Source: Paenibacillus xylanexedens (GTDB lineage Bacteria > Bacillota > Bacilli > Paenibacillales > Paenibacillaceae). Taken from it: a DNA stretch of 64,000 nt. The notes below the pieces were generated by a model. The model saw only the letters and a program-made list of their open reading frames with translations, did no database searches and had not been told where the DNA came from. The position numbers were made by a program, and so were the translations under genes. Below, one piece after another: positions 34,190 through 42,873 of the stretch. Location: assembly GCF_001908275.1 (NCBI RefSeq), contig NZ_CP018620.1:4216001-4280000 (forward strand), in the 5' to 3' direction. Positions within the stretch are counted from its first letter, which is position 1. Each line of letters begins with the position of its first letter.

Positions 34190-35773
34190 ATGATGATCAA
34201 AAAAATCGGGATTTCAGTAGCATCACTCGCCATCTTAACGTCTGTAAGTGTGTTTGACGTATATGGCGCAGGCTCCAAACGCATGATCGAAGTTTCTGAA
34301 CAATCGGCTAATGTGGTTGTGAACGGACAAAGGGTGGAAGGCGAATCATTTCTCTACAATGGGGTTACTTATGTACCTGCAAGAGCAATTGGTGAAGCCT
34401 TGGGGCAAGAGGTAGACTGGGATAACAACACCCAATCGGTGTTTGTTGGACAAAAAATGGATGATCAGCAGCAGGGATACCGCGGTACCAAAACACCATA
34501 TCCTTTTAAGGAAACAAGTTATACAAAAGCTCCTAGTGGATATGAACCCATATTTATTAACTACATAGGGAGACATGGTTCCAGACATCTATCCAGTTCC
34601 AAGTACGACAAGACGTTATTTGAACTGCTCGACATCGCTGAAAAGGACGGGCAGATCACTAATCTGGGCAAAGAGCTGAAGAAGGAAATTGGCAATCTGA
34701 TGAAGGTTGAAAAAGATCATTATGGATTGTTATCCACTACGGGTGGAGAAGAATTGAAAGGAATAGGGGCCAGGGTTGGGCAGAATTTCAAAGAACTATT
34801 TACATCGGATAAAAAAGTGATTGCACAAGCAACCTTCAAAGATCGAACGCCGCAGAGCAGAGATCAGTTTATTGACGGGTTAAAGGAAAGCTTGGGAGAT
34901 AACAAGGTAGACATTCTGGCTTCAGCTTTTGAAGAAGGGAAAGACCCCTATCTACGGCCCTACGACCTAGCGACAAAGTATAATGAGTACGTAGAAGATG
35001 GAGACTGGGTTAAGTTATACGAGGATTATGTCACACAGAGCACTGGAACGCGTTATGCAAAAGAGGTCCTTCTTCAATTTTTCTCTGATGACTTCTATCA
35101 ACGGCTGAACGCTGGAGAGTTTGAACTGAAAGATGAGAAGGGAAAAGTGAAGCTCAGCAACCCAACCGAGGCTGCTTCTAATCTATATGAACTCTACATC
35201 ATTTCTTCGAATATAAAAGGAGAAGGTGATTTCGAATTCGGGCGGTATTTCACGGCTAATCAGTTAAAGTGGTACGAGAGCATTGACAATATCAATGATT
35301 TCTATGAAAAAGGTCCATCTTTAACGTCAACGGATCTGCCGCAAAATATCATTGCACCTCTGGTCAAAGAGTTGATCGTGTCTACCGACCAGTCCATTCA
35401 GCAGAAAGACACGGCTGGTATATTTCGTTTTGCTCACGCAGAAACCATCATTCCACTATCTTCATTCCTGGATATCGCCGGAGCTAATGTGAGTATCGAC
35501 AAACCGCAGGACGTGACCCAAAACTGGAATGGCTCGGTTATCTCACCAATGGGAGCAAATATTCAATGGATTCTGTATTCCAATGGTAAGGATGTTCTCG
35601 TGAAAATGCTTAGAAATGAAGAAGAGATCGCCTTCCCGATCGAAACAAAGACCTATCCATACTATAAGTGGGAAGATGTAAAAGCATATTACCAAAACAA
35701 ACTACAGAAGGTAGGCGTAAGCTTGGACAGCAGTTTGGAAGACAATATCGAGCTTTTACAGAAGAAATTCTAA
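34190..35773 (+). CDS. Secreted histidine acid phosphatase of the MINPP type with stalk-like N-terminal domain
   Basis: Exported protein of about 527 residues. Signal peptide to about residue 27 (ends VYGA). Residues about 34-85 form a copper-amine-oxidase-N-like (stalk) domain: NVVVNGQRVEGESFLYNGVTYVPARAIGEALG. The catalytic domain has the phosphohistidine motif RHGSRH (Arg128-His129-Gly130) and, near the C-terminus, HAE (416-418). HAE instead of HD marks multiple inositol polyphosphate phosphatase-like enzymes, so phytate or inositol phosphates are likely substrates. AAGGAG lies upstream of the paired ATGs at 34190/34193; the ATG at 34103 lacks an RBS. Confidence 0.85.
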   Translation: MMIKKIGISVASLAILTSVSVFDVYGAGSKRMIEVSEQSANVVVNGQRVEGESFLYNGVTYVPARAIGEALGQEVDWDNNTQSVFVGQKMDDQQQGYRGTKTPYPFKETSYTKAPSGYEPIFINYIGRHGSRHLSSSKYDKTLFELLDIAEKDGQITNLGKELKKEIGNLMKVEKDHYGLLSTTGGEELKGIGARVGQNFKELFTSDKKVIAQATFKDRTPQSRDQFIDGLKESLGDNKVDILASAFEEGKDPYLRPYDLATKYNEYVEDGDWVKLYEDYVTQSTGTRYAKEVLLQFFSDDFYQRLNAGEFELKDEKGKVKLSNPTEAASNLYELYIISSNIKGEGDFEFGRYFTANQLKWYESIDNINDFYEKGPSLTSTDLPQNIIAPLVKELIVSTDQSIQQKDTAGIFRFAHAETIIPLSSFLDIAGANVSIDKPQDVTQNWNGSVISPMGANIQWILYSNGKDVLVKMLRNEEEIAFPIETKTYPYYKWEDVKAYYQNKLQKVGVSLDSSLEDNIELLQKKF

Positions 35774-35820
35774 TCGGTGAAACGATATGCATTTTATATG
35801 AAAATAAAGACGAAGATGAA

Positions 35821-35858
35821 GAAAGCAACTCCTTTTCATGGAGCTGCTTTCTTTTTTT
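35821..35858 (+). terminator. Terminator of the phosphatase gene
   Basis: GAAAGCAACTCC (35821-35832) pairs with GGAGCTGCTTTC (35840-35851) with one mismatch, then seven T. Confidence 0.85.
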
Positions 35859-35958
35859 GCATTTTGAATGAAATGGACCAGTAAAAAAATCCTAAAACAA
35901 AATGTGACCAAATGCCGTCCGTAAGAGTGTTAGAGGTATAAAGGAGGGCATACCAACC

Positions 35959-36450
35959 ATGCAGCGATCAGTGCCCCAGCTGGGCGATCATGTGATGAAA
36001 GTCTATGAGACATACGCGGATACTCTGTTCCGGATTGCCATGGTGCACCTCGGCAGACGAGAAGACGCGGAGGAAGCCACTCAGGATACCTTCATCAAAC
36101 TAATAGAAAAAGCCCCTACGTTCAACGATGCGGAGCATCAAAAAGCATGGTTGATTCGGGTCATCACCAATCATTGCAAATCCTTATTAGGCAGAGGCTG
36201 GCGCAAACGGGAGGTCAAGTTGGAGGGAGTCGATCCTCTTACAACAGACAACCCTGAAGATCACGCGCTGATCGAACTTGTACTGTCACTGCCCGTCAAG
36301 TATAGATCGGTGGTTCATCTGTATTATTACGAAGATTATCCGATCCGAGAAATCAGCGAGATCCTAGAGATTAGCGAATCAGCAGTGAAAATGAGATTGA
36401 AACGAGGAAGACAGCTGTTAAAACTGGAGCTGGAAGGAGAGGAACTGTAA
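35959..36450 (+). CDS. ECF-type RNA polymerase sigma factor
   Basis: Sigma-70 family protein of 163 residues with regions 2 and 4 only. Region 2: YADTLFRIAMVHLGRREDAEEATQDTFIKL and the -10 recognising QKAWLIRVITNHCKSLL. Region 4: LPVKYRSVVHLYYYEDYPIREISEILEISESAVKMRLKRGR. AAAGGAGGG precedes the ATG. The next gene overlaps by one base (TAATG), the usual layout for a sigma and its controller. Targets unknown. Confidence 0.93.
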   Translation: MQRSVPQLGDHVMKVYETYADTLFRIAMVHLGRREDAEEATQDTFIKLIEKAPTFNDAEHQKAWLIRVITNHCKSLLGRGWRKREVKLEGVDPLTTDNPEDHALIELVLSLPVKYRSVVHLYYYEDYPIREISEILEISESAVKMRLKRGRQLLKLELEGEEL

Positions 36451-37424
36451 TGAACGAAGAACAATTCAAACAAAACTACAAGAAAGCGGTGGATCATATG
36501 AAAACAAACGAGCAAATGAAAAAACGGGTAGAGCAATCCTTAAACACGCAACATCAGGGACCAAAACGTCAACGTAAACCACTATACATTGCAGCAAGTG
36601 TTGTTATCGCTGCCAGCATTGGATTGGCTGCGCCAAGTGTATGGCAACAATTCAATGGACCAGCCGCACCAACACCACAGGTGGCAGCGGTGACTCCAGG
36701 CGCATCGTTTGATCCGATCGTGATTCCGAAGATGGAGTTGCCGAGTTCACAGGGCAAAGGCGCGATGGCTGATATGATGCAACTGGTTGTATATGGAGGA
36801 GGCGTATATACACAGTCCCCAACATTGCTTGAAGGCGCAAATGCACTCAACCTGCGGGGGGATAAACTGGGTACCACCACTGGCGGCATTGATGAGCTGA
36901 GCGGCCAAGATAAATATACGGAGCTTGCTTCCAACATTGGCGAAGCTGACATCTATGCTGTTAATGGCTACGACAAGGATTTCCGCATCATGTCTTACAC
37001 CGAGATCGATGGTCAGGTGTATGCTCAGTTATTCGACAAGAACAACGGGATCACTATTGGTACTGGTGCCGACCTGATCGGCAAGCTTCATCTCGAAGGC
37101 AACATCGCCTCGGCGCAATGGGAGACGTTTAATAGCTGGAACAATGGATTGCAGCAGCTTCAACCGTTAGCAGCGGATGAAGCACTGGACAGCTTTATCT
37201 CATCGCTAAATGCTGCCAAACCGATCGCAACGAGCCCGGAGCTGGAAGAGAACCTCTACGGCAAGGAAGATCGCAAGATCATCTATCTCACGCTGGAAGA
37301 CAAAACGCAGGTCCCACTGGTTCTGTTTGGTGAAGAAGCTCTGGTTCGTTATGGTAATGTTCCGGCATTCCTGGAAGTGGAGAAAGGTGCGTTCCAATCA
37401 TTCTGGAACAGCTTGGGCGAGTAA
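36450..37424 (+). CDS. Single-pass membrane protein, probable anti-sigma partner
   Basis: Protein of 324 residues: a short, charged cytoplasmic N-terminus of about 45 residues (with QMKKRVEQSL), one membrane helix (YIAASVVIAASIGLAAP, about residues 46-62), and a roughly 255-residue outer domain. The zinc-binding HxxxCxxC motif of common anti-sigma factors is absent. Topology and translational coupling to the ECF sigma make it the likely anti-sigma factor and sensor. The outer domain is not recognised. Ends at a strong terminator. Confidence 0.8.
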   Translation: MNEEQFKQNYKKAVDHMKTNEQMKKRVEQSLNTQHQGPKRQRKPLYIAASVVIAASIGLAAPSVWQQFNGPAAPTPQVAAVTPGASFDPIVIPKMELPSSQGKGAMADMMQLVVYGGGVYTQSPTLLEGANALNLRGDKLGTTTGGIDELSGQDKYTELASNIGEADIYAVNGYDKDFRIMSYTEIDGQVYAQLFDKNNGITIGTGADLIGKLHLEGNIASAQWETFNSWNNGLQQLQPLAADEALDSFISSLNAAKPIATSPELEENLYGKEDRKIIYLTLEDKTQVPLVLFGEEALVRYGNVPAFLEVEKGAFQSFWNSLGE

Positions 37425-37456
37425 GGCGAAGACAGCAATCTGGATGCATGAAGAAG

Positions 37457-37493
37457 AGCGAACAGGGCACGCAAGTGCTTTGTTCGCTTTTTT
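37457..37493 (+). terminator. Terminator of the sigma operon
   Basis: AGCGAACA / TGTTCGCT with inner GCAC / GTGC around GCAA (two G-U wobbles between) and a T-run. Convergent with the GNAT remnant and LysR gene. Confidence 0.88.
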
Positions 37494-37513
37494 GATTATC
37501 GGTCGGATTAGAT

Positions 37514-37714
37514 TTAATTAGAATTCTTGTAATAAACCAAATGATCGGTCCACTCATCATTTTCATGTATGAAACCTTTACGTACACATTCAAATTCCAT
37601 ACCCACGCTTTCAGCTAACTTTACTGAAGGGGTATTATCCACATTAATATGAGCTTCTATACGGTGGAACTTCAGATGTTCGAATGGACTCCTTTGGATT
37701 GAATTTATGCTCAT
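37514..37714 (-). pseudogene. C-terminal remnant of a GNAT (RimL-type) acetyltransferase
   Basis: Open frame of 66 residues. From residue 12 it matches the C-terminal part of RimJ/RimL acetyltransferases: HLKFHRIEAHINVDNTPSVK, LAESVGMEFECVRKGF, DEWTDHLVYYK. The acetyl-CoA-binding N-terminal two thirds are missing, replaced by unrelated residues. Its ATG overlaps the LysR stop (ATGA), so it could be translated, but it lacks the parts needed for activity. A second fragment of the same type is at 58384. Confidence 0.75.
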
Positions 37715-38586
37715 GGCATAGCACTGAAATAGTCCATAACCACACTGCGAAACTCTAAAGCGGCTTTGGAAATATACCTGTTTTTATGCGAAAGTAGAGC
37801 GATTTCCCGAACGAGCTGGTGTTCCTCTACCTGAAGATATCTAATGCGCTCATGCGGGTTTCTGGCTGTGCTAGGTATAAACGCGAGACCGATCTCCGCC
37901 TCCACAAGGGCTGTTAATCTTGCAGGCTCATCACCTTCATACACATACTTTGGTAGGAAACCAGCGGATTGACATACGGAATCCACCATATCCCGAACCC
38001 CATACCCTTGCTTCACCCCAACAAACCACTCGTCCTTAAGCTCGGTTAATTGAATGCTGCTTCGGTCTGCATATCGATGAGCCATAGGAACAGCGACTAC
38101 AATCGGGTCGTCATATAGTATCTGACATTCGATATCGTCACCTTGAATCGGAGGGGAGGAGAGACAAAAGTCCACCTCGCCCCGATGTAGGAGTCTGGAC
38201 ATGTTTTCTAACGAAACCATTTGCACATGGAACTGAATATTCGGCTTGTTTTTCCGGAATTCCCGCAGTATGCCGGGCAATGTGCTTGCCGTAGTCACCG
38301 CCAATTGCAGTGTACCCTGATCCGGGTTGGAGAGGTCAGCGATTTCCCGTTTTCCTTGTTCCAATTCAAATAAGGCTTTTTCAGTTCGCTGAAGAAATGT
38401 TCTTCCAAAGTCGTTTAGTCGCAGCTTTCTCCCGATTCGATCAAATAAAGGGACTCCAAGGTCGTCCTCTAATCGTTGTATCGTTTTGCTCAGGGAGGAT
38501 TGCGTGACATGCAGCTTTCCCGCAGCTTCCGTAACATGTTCGCATCGGGCCACCGTCAGGAAATATTTTAGTTGAAGAAGCTCCAT
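37711..38586 (-). CDS. LysR-family transcriptional regulator
   Basis: Regulator of 291 residues from the chosen ATG (AAGGAA nine bases upstream; an ATG three codons earlier abuts the RBS). HTH: LLQLKYFLTVARCEHVTEAAGKLHVTQSSLSKTIQRLEDDLGVPLFDR. C-terminal periplasmic-binding-like effector domain of normal length. Divergent from the DHA2 pump gene 109 bp away, which is its likely target, activated by an unknown compound. Confidence 0.93.
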   Translation of the reverse strand: MELLQLKYFLTVARCEHVTEAAGKLHVTQSSLSKTIQRLEDDLGVPLFDRIGRKLRLNDFGRTFLQRTEKALFELEQGKREIADLSNPDQGTLQLAVTTASTLPGILREFRKNKPNIQFHVQMVSLENMSRLLHRGEVDFCLSSPPIQGDDIECQILYDDPIVVAVPMAHRYADRSSIQLTELKDEWFVGVKQGYGVRDMVDSVCQSAGFLPKYVYEGDEPARLTALVEAEIGLAFIPSTARNPHERIRYLQVEEHQLVREIALLSHKNRYISKAALEFRSVVMDYFSAMP

Positions 38587-38695
38587 TTGCACCATTCCTT
38601 CATTCCTTCTAGTTCATCAAATCATAACATATAATGCGTTGGAATAAATGAATACGTTCAAGTAAGATAACAGCAGAAGAGAGAGAGGTGCACCA

Positions 38696-40087
38696 ATGAA
38701 CGTTCGAAATAAAGGATTGATGTTAGCTGTTGGACTCGGAATTATGTTGAATCCGTTGAATTCCTCCATGATTTCGGTGGCAATCTCCAGGCTACAACAA
38801 GTGTATCAACTTAATTTTACAGCCGTTTCGTGGATTATTTTATCATTTTACATTTCCAGTGCAGTCGCTCAACCCGTCATGGGCAAGTGTAGTGATTTGT
38901 TTGGCCGCAGGAAGATATTCCTCATGGGTCTTGTTATTGTTTTTGTATCGTCCATGCTAGCTCCGTGGTCTCCCAGTTTTTCGTGGCTCATCGTATTCCG
39001 GATTGTTCAATCATTTGGCACAAGTATGATGGTGGCCGTCGGAATGGCGATTGTCAGAATGAACGTGACTGAAAAACAAGCCTCCGCCTTGTCCACCTTG
39101 GCTATATTCCTTTCTGGAGCGGCTGCAATTGGACCTTTTATTGGTGGAGTATTGATTCATTGGTGGGACTGGCACAGCATATTCTTCGTTAATATTCCGT
39201 TTGTCTTGGCGAGTTTTTGGTTCGCCTGGAAAACAATCCCGAAGGACGAGCAATCCCTGTCTATCTCTGGTCACATGTCCATTCGGCAATGGCTTGCGTT
39301 AATTGACACACCAGGTATCCTGATGTTTACGGTAGCTTTGGTGACTCTGCTCATCGGTTTACTTTCAGTAAATTCCACAGGAGATATTTCAACATGGCAT
39401 CTGCTGACAGGGGGGATCGGGTTAATCGCACTCGTCATGTTCTTCCGACATGAATTAAAAGCAGCCACGCCTTTTATCCCTCTGCGAACGTTTGCCTCAT
39501 ATCCGGAGATGACTTGGGTGAATGTGCAATACATGCTGGTGAACATCCTGTTTTACGCACTTTTTTTTGGAGTTCCTACGTATTTGAAGCAGGTACGTCA
39601 TCTCAACGAAGTTCATACAGGAATGAGCATGCTAGCTTTGGGGTTATGTTCAGTCATTATTGCTCCGATCGCAGGGCGCTGGATTGACAGATCAGGATCA
39701 CGGCCAGCTCTGATCGTATCCGCTTCTTTAATGACATTTGGCTCTATATTAATCGTTGTTATGAATGAAACTTCTCCAATCTTCATAATCATTGTTGCTT
39801 TAGCTTTATTTGGAATAAGTAACGGCCTAAACGCGGTCGGCATGCAAGCAGCACTGTTTAAAAGCACACCGAAAGAAATGATTGGAGTGGCATCGGGTAT
39901 TTTTAATACATCACGCTACCTGGGGACCATTTTATCGTCGTTATTGATTGGAATTGTTATGGGGGATACATTCAATGTGACAGGATTTCAGATGCTTGGA
40001 ATCATCCTTACGGTATTAGCTGCATCACTGATCATCATGAGCGTACGTCGCGAGGCAGGTGCGGTGAGTCCGGAGAAAGTAAAATAG
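38696..40087 (+). CDS. DHA2-type MFS multidrug transporter
   Basis: Membrane protein of 463 residues in the EmrB/QacA (14-helix) branch. Motifs: LNPLNSSMISVAI near helix 1 (motif D1 area), MGKCSDLFGRRK (motif A; Cys for the usual Leu), and GAAAIGPFIGGVLI (motif C of antiporters). GAGAGGTG precedes the ATG. Proton-driven export of toxic organics is likely. Paired with the divergent LysR gene. Confidence 0.92.
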   Translation: MNVRNKGLMLAVGLGIMLNPLNSSMISVAISRLQQVYQLNFTAVSWIILSFYISSAVAQPVMGKCSDLFGRRKIFLMGLVIVFVSSMLAPWSPSFSWLIVFRIVQSFGTSMMVAVGMAIVRMNVTEKQASALSTLAIFLSGAAAIGPFIGGVLIHWWDWHSIFFVNIPFVLASFWFAWKTIPKDEQSLSISGHMSIRQWLALIDTPGILMFTVALVTLLIGLLSVNSTGDISTWHLLTGGIGLIALVMFFRHELKAATPFIPLRTFASYPEMTWVNVQYMLVNILFYALFFGVPTYLKQVRHLNEVHTGMSMLALGLCSVIIAPIAGRWIDRSGSRPALIVSASLMTFGSILIVVMNETSPIFIIIVALALFGISNGLNAVGMQAALFKSTPKEMIGVASGIFNTSRYLGTILSSLLIGIVMGDTFNVTGFQMLGIILTVLAASLIIMSVRREAGAVSPEKVK

Positions 40088-40111
40088 AAAATCTTCCGTG
40101 CAATAACACGT

Positions 40112-40151
40112 TTACACCCAATGAATCAATAGCTCCATTGGGTGTATTTTT
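40112..40151 (+). terminator. Terminator of the DHA2 pump gene
   Basis: TACACCCAATG (40112-40122) pairs perfectly with CATTGGGTGTA (40135-40145), followed by six T. Confidence 0.9.
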
Positions 40152-40221
40152 TGATTTTCACCAAGTTGTCAGAAAGAGTTGATCCTTTCTTGAACGTTTA
40201 GGGTAGAAGACGTGTCTTTGA

Positions 40222-40249
40222 TTGAATTAGGTAAAAATAAAGATATAAT
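40222..40249 (+). promoter_or_regulatory. Probable promoter of the cytochrome bd operon
   Basis: TTGAAT (40222-40227), 16-bp spacer, perfect TATAAT (40244-40249). Transcription would start near 40256, leaving a leader of about 225 nt that includes the Rex-like box. The remainder of the 394-bp gap 40088-40481 holds the preceding terminator and no ORF that I can support. Confidence 0.5.
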
Positions 40250-40386
40250 AATTTTGATTAATAGGTTTCGTTAGTACTTTAAGTGCATCAATATCAGATT
40301 TTAATAGGCATCCAATGATTGTTATTATCGGAGGCCTACAGGAGTAAACGCATTATAGGTGTGGCAAGATATCGTCATACCTAACT

Positions 40387-40404
40387 TTGTGAAATTTTTC
40401 GCAA
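40387..40404 (+). promoter_or_regulatory. Rex-type operator in the cyd leader
   Basis: TTGTGAAATTTTTCGCAA is an 18-bp near-palindrome differing at few positions from the Rex consensus TTGTGAAWWWWTTCACAA. Half-sites TTGTGAA and TTCGCAA have one mismatch. It lies 78 bp before cydA and, if the promoter call is right, about 130 bp downstream of the start site. Rex represses cyd genes at high NAD+/NADH in related Firmicutes. Confidence 0.7.
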
Positions 40405-40481
40405 CTCTGCATTGAGCTTGGCCAAATCGGATATTGAATGTTTCTAAATTGAACAGAGTTTGAAAGGAGGCAACACAAAGA

Positions 40482-41846
40482 ATGGCTATTGATACGGTTT
40501 TATGGAGCAGGCTAGTGACTGGTTTGACGCTCGGGTTCCACGTGATTTTTGCAACGCTTGGTGTCGGCGTACCTTTGATGATTGCTATTGCAGAGTTCAT
40601 CGGCATTCGGAAGAAGGATCACCATTACATACTTATGGCAAAGAGGTGGTCCAGAGGGTTTGTCATTTCTGTAGCGGTTGGTGTCGTGACAGGCACAGCG
40701 ATCTCACTACAGTTGGCCTTGGTATGGCCGAATTTTATGAAACTGGCCGGGAATGTCATTGCACTGCCACTATTTATGGAAGTATTTGCATTCTTTTTTG
40801 AAGCAATATTCCTGGGCATTTATCTGTACACGTGGGATCGGTTCAAAAATCCGTATATCCACTGGTTGCTGACTATTCCGATTGTCGCCGGGGCAGGCAT
40901 GTCTGCTGTTTTTATTACAACAGTGAACGGATTCATGAACCAGCCTGAAGGTTTTGTCATGGAAGCAGGTCAATTCATGGCAGTGAACCCCGTGCAAGCG
41001 ATGCTGAATACAGCGACGTTCTCCAAAGTGTTCCATGTATTAAGCTCGGCTTATCTGACAGGAGCTGCTCTGTTAGCAGGAATAGCAGCCTTTGCGATGC
41101 TGAGAAAAGGAGTGTCGGCCTACCACAAAAAAGGCTTGAATCTCATGATGGCCGTTGTGCTGGTATTCAGTTTGTTAAATTCTTTAGCTGGAGATGTGTC
41201 TGCCAAGTTTTTGGCTGAGCATCAGCCGGAGAAGCTCGCAGCTGCCGAGTGGCATTTCGAGACGGAAAGCGGAGCGGATTTGATTTTTTTGGGATGGCTG
41301 AATGCAGAACATGAAATTATAGGCGCTCTTCATTTGCCGAAACTGCTCAGTTTCCTTGCCTTTGGAGACTTTAACGCCGAGGTAACCGGGCTGAACGAAT
41401 TTCCACCAGATGAACACCCGCCCTTACTTGTGCATTATTTGTTTGATCTAATGGCTGGTATTGGATTCGCTCTGCTTGCTATATCAAGTCTGTACTTCCT
41501 GTTTGTATTCTGGAAGAAACGTAATCAGTTTAACAAGTGGATGCTACGTATGGTTGCACTGAGTGCACCGCTTGCTTTTCTGGCCGTTGAGATGGGTTGG
41601 TTCTATGCAGAGATCGGGCGGCAACCATGGATCATCCGAGGTTATATGCGGGTAGAAGAGGCCGCTACTTCTTCACCGAGTGTGAGAATTTTATTTTTCG
41701 TCTTCTTGCTTCTCTACATCCTGCTAGGCGTTATGTGTGTCGTCGTACTGAGACGGTTGTTCAATAACAATCCTGCTGAACTCGAGATGGAGAAATGGTT
41801 GAAGGAGCAGCATGATCAATCAGCCAAGAAAGGGGATCAGGCCTGA
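40482..41846 (+). CDS. cydA: Cytochrome bd oxidase subunit I
   Basis: Membrane protein of 454 residues with about nine helices, the heme-bearing subunit of the quinol:O2 oxidoreductase cytochrome bd. Heme ligand His20 in LGFHVIFA, quinol-binding loop with QPEKLAAAEWHFE, and the conserved GRQPWIIRGYMR near the C-terminus. The short loop between helices 6 and 7 is of the YthA/cyanide-insensitive type, shorter than E. coli CydA. AAAGGAGG upstream. First gene of cydABDC; overlaps cydB (TGATG). Confidence 0.95.
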   Translation: MAIDTVLWSRLVTGLTLGFHVIFATLGVGVPLMIAIAEFIGIRKKDHHYILMAKRWSRGFVISVAVGVVTGTAISLQLALVWPNFMKLAGNVIALPLFMEVFAFFFEAIFLGIYLYTWDRFKNPYIHWLLTIPIVAGAGMSAVFITTVNGFMNQPEGFVMEAGQFMAVNPVQAMLNTATFSKVFHVLSSAYLTGAALLAGIAAFAMLRKGVSAYHKKGLNLMMAVVLVFSLLNSLAGDVSAKFLAEHQPEKLAAAEWHFETESGADLIFLGWLNAEHEIIGALHLPKLLSFLAFGDFNAEVTGLNEFPPDEHPPLLVHYLFDLMAGIGFALLAISSLYFLFVFWKKRNQFNKWMLRMVALSAPLAFLAVEMGWFYAEIGRQPWIIRGYMRVEEAATSSPSVRILFFVFLLLYILLGVMCVVVLRRLFNNNPAELEMEKWLKEQHDQSAKKGDQA

Positions 41847-42859
41847 TGAGTTATGAATTAATTGGTATTTCGGTACTCTGGCTGTTCTTGTACGGCTATC
41901 TTATTGTAGCTTCCATTGATTTTGGAGCAGGTTTCTTTGCCTTTTATGCACGCCTGACAAAGCAGGATCATCTGATTAATCGTCTGATCTCCCGTTATCT
42001 ATCACCGGTCTGGGAGATCACCAATGTATTCTTTGTCTTTTTCTATATTGGCATCGTTGGATTTTTCCCGGACACGGCCTATTATTATGGCTCCGCGCTG
42101 CTTGTTCCAGGAAGTATTGCCGTCATTTTACTTGCCATTCGTGGGTCGTTCTATGCTTTCGAAAATTATGGTTCCAAAAAAAGTATCGTGTATTTGTTCT
42201 TATATGGAGCTACAGGGTTGCTTATTCCAGCGTCATTGTCAGTGGCACTGACCCTGTCTGAAGGTGGCTTTATTTTGAAGCAGGGAGATACCGTTTCCCT
42301 GGATTACTGGGCACTATTTACGAATCCATTATCGTGGAGCATCGTTGGACTGGCGATCGTGTCCGTATTGTTCATTAGTGGGTCATTTCTCACATTTTAC
42401 GCTTCTCGCGCAGAGGACCATTCGGCATTGAAGCTGATGCGGAACTATGCTTTTTTCTGGAGCACACCGACCATTATTCTCGCGCTGACTGCATTTATAT
42501 ATTTGGGTCAACACAATGAGCGTCATTTTCAAAATATGATGGATTTATGGTGGCTGCTGGCGCTTTCCGTTGCGTTTTTCATGATTGCCATGTGGCTGTT
42601 ATATAACGGACGACGTTACGGATTAGCTTTTATATGCATCATGCTGCAATTTCTCACAGCCTTTTTCGCTTACGGGATTGGGCAATATCCTTACATTCTC
42701 GATCCATACATCACCATTCAGAGCAGCGCCACATCACCTGCAATGGGCTTTGCACTCGTCGTAGTGTTTATCGGTGGTCTGTGTCTGTTAGTTCCTTCTC
42801 TGATTCTGGTCTTCAAACTGTTCCTGTTTGATGCGGATTATGTGAAAGGGAAAAAATAA
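41846..42859 (+). CDS. cydB: Cytochrome bd oxidase subunit II
   Basis: Membrane protein of 337 residues with eight or nine helices, beginning ELIGISVLWLFLYGYLIVASIDFGAG, the typical CydB N-terminus. SPVWEITNVFFVFFYIG and PYILDPYITIQSSATSP are conserved blocks. It structurally supports subunit I and lines a proton path. Start overlaps the cydA stop, indicating coupled translation. The assembly ABC exporter genes follow after 14 bp. Confidence 0.95.
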   Translation: MSYELIGISVLWLFLYGYLIVASIDFGAGFFAFYARLTKQDHLINRLISRYLSPVWEITNVFFVFFYIGIVGFFPDTAYYYGSALLVPGSIAVILLAIRGSFYAFENYGSKKSIVYLFLYGATGLLIPASLSVALTLSEGGFILKQGDTVSLDYWALFTNPLSWSIVGLAIVSVLFISGSFLTFYASRAEDHSALKLMRNYAFFWSTPTIILALTAFIYLGQHNERHFQNMMDLWWLLALSVAFFMIAMWLLYNGRRYGLAFICIMLQFLTAFFAYGIGQYPYILDPYITIQSSATSPAMGFALVVVFIGGLCLLVPSLILVFKLFLFDADYVKGKK

Positions 42860-42873
42860 AGGAGGAGCGTTCA

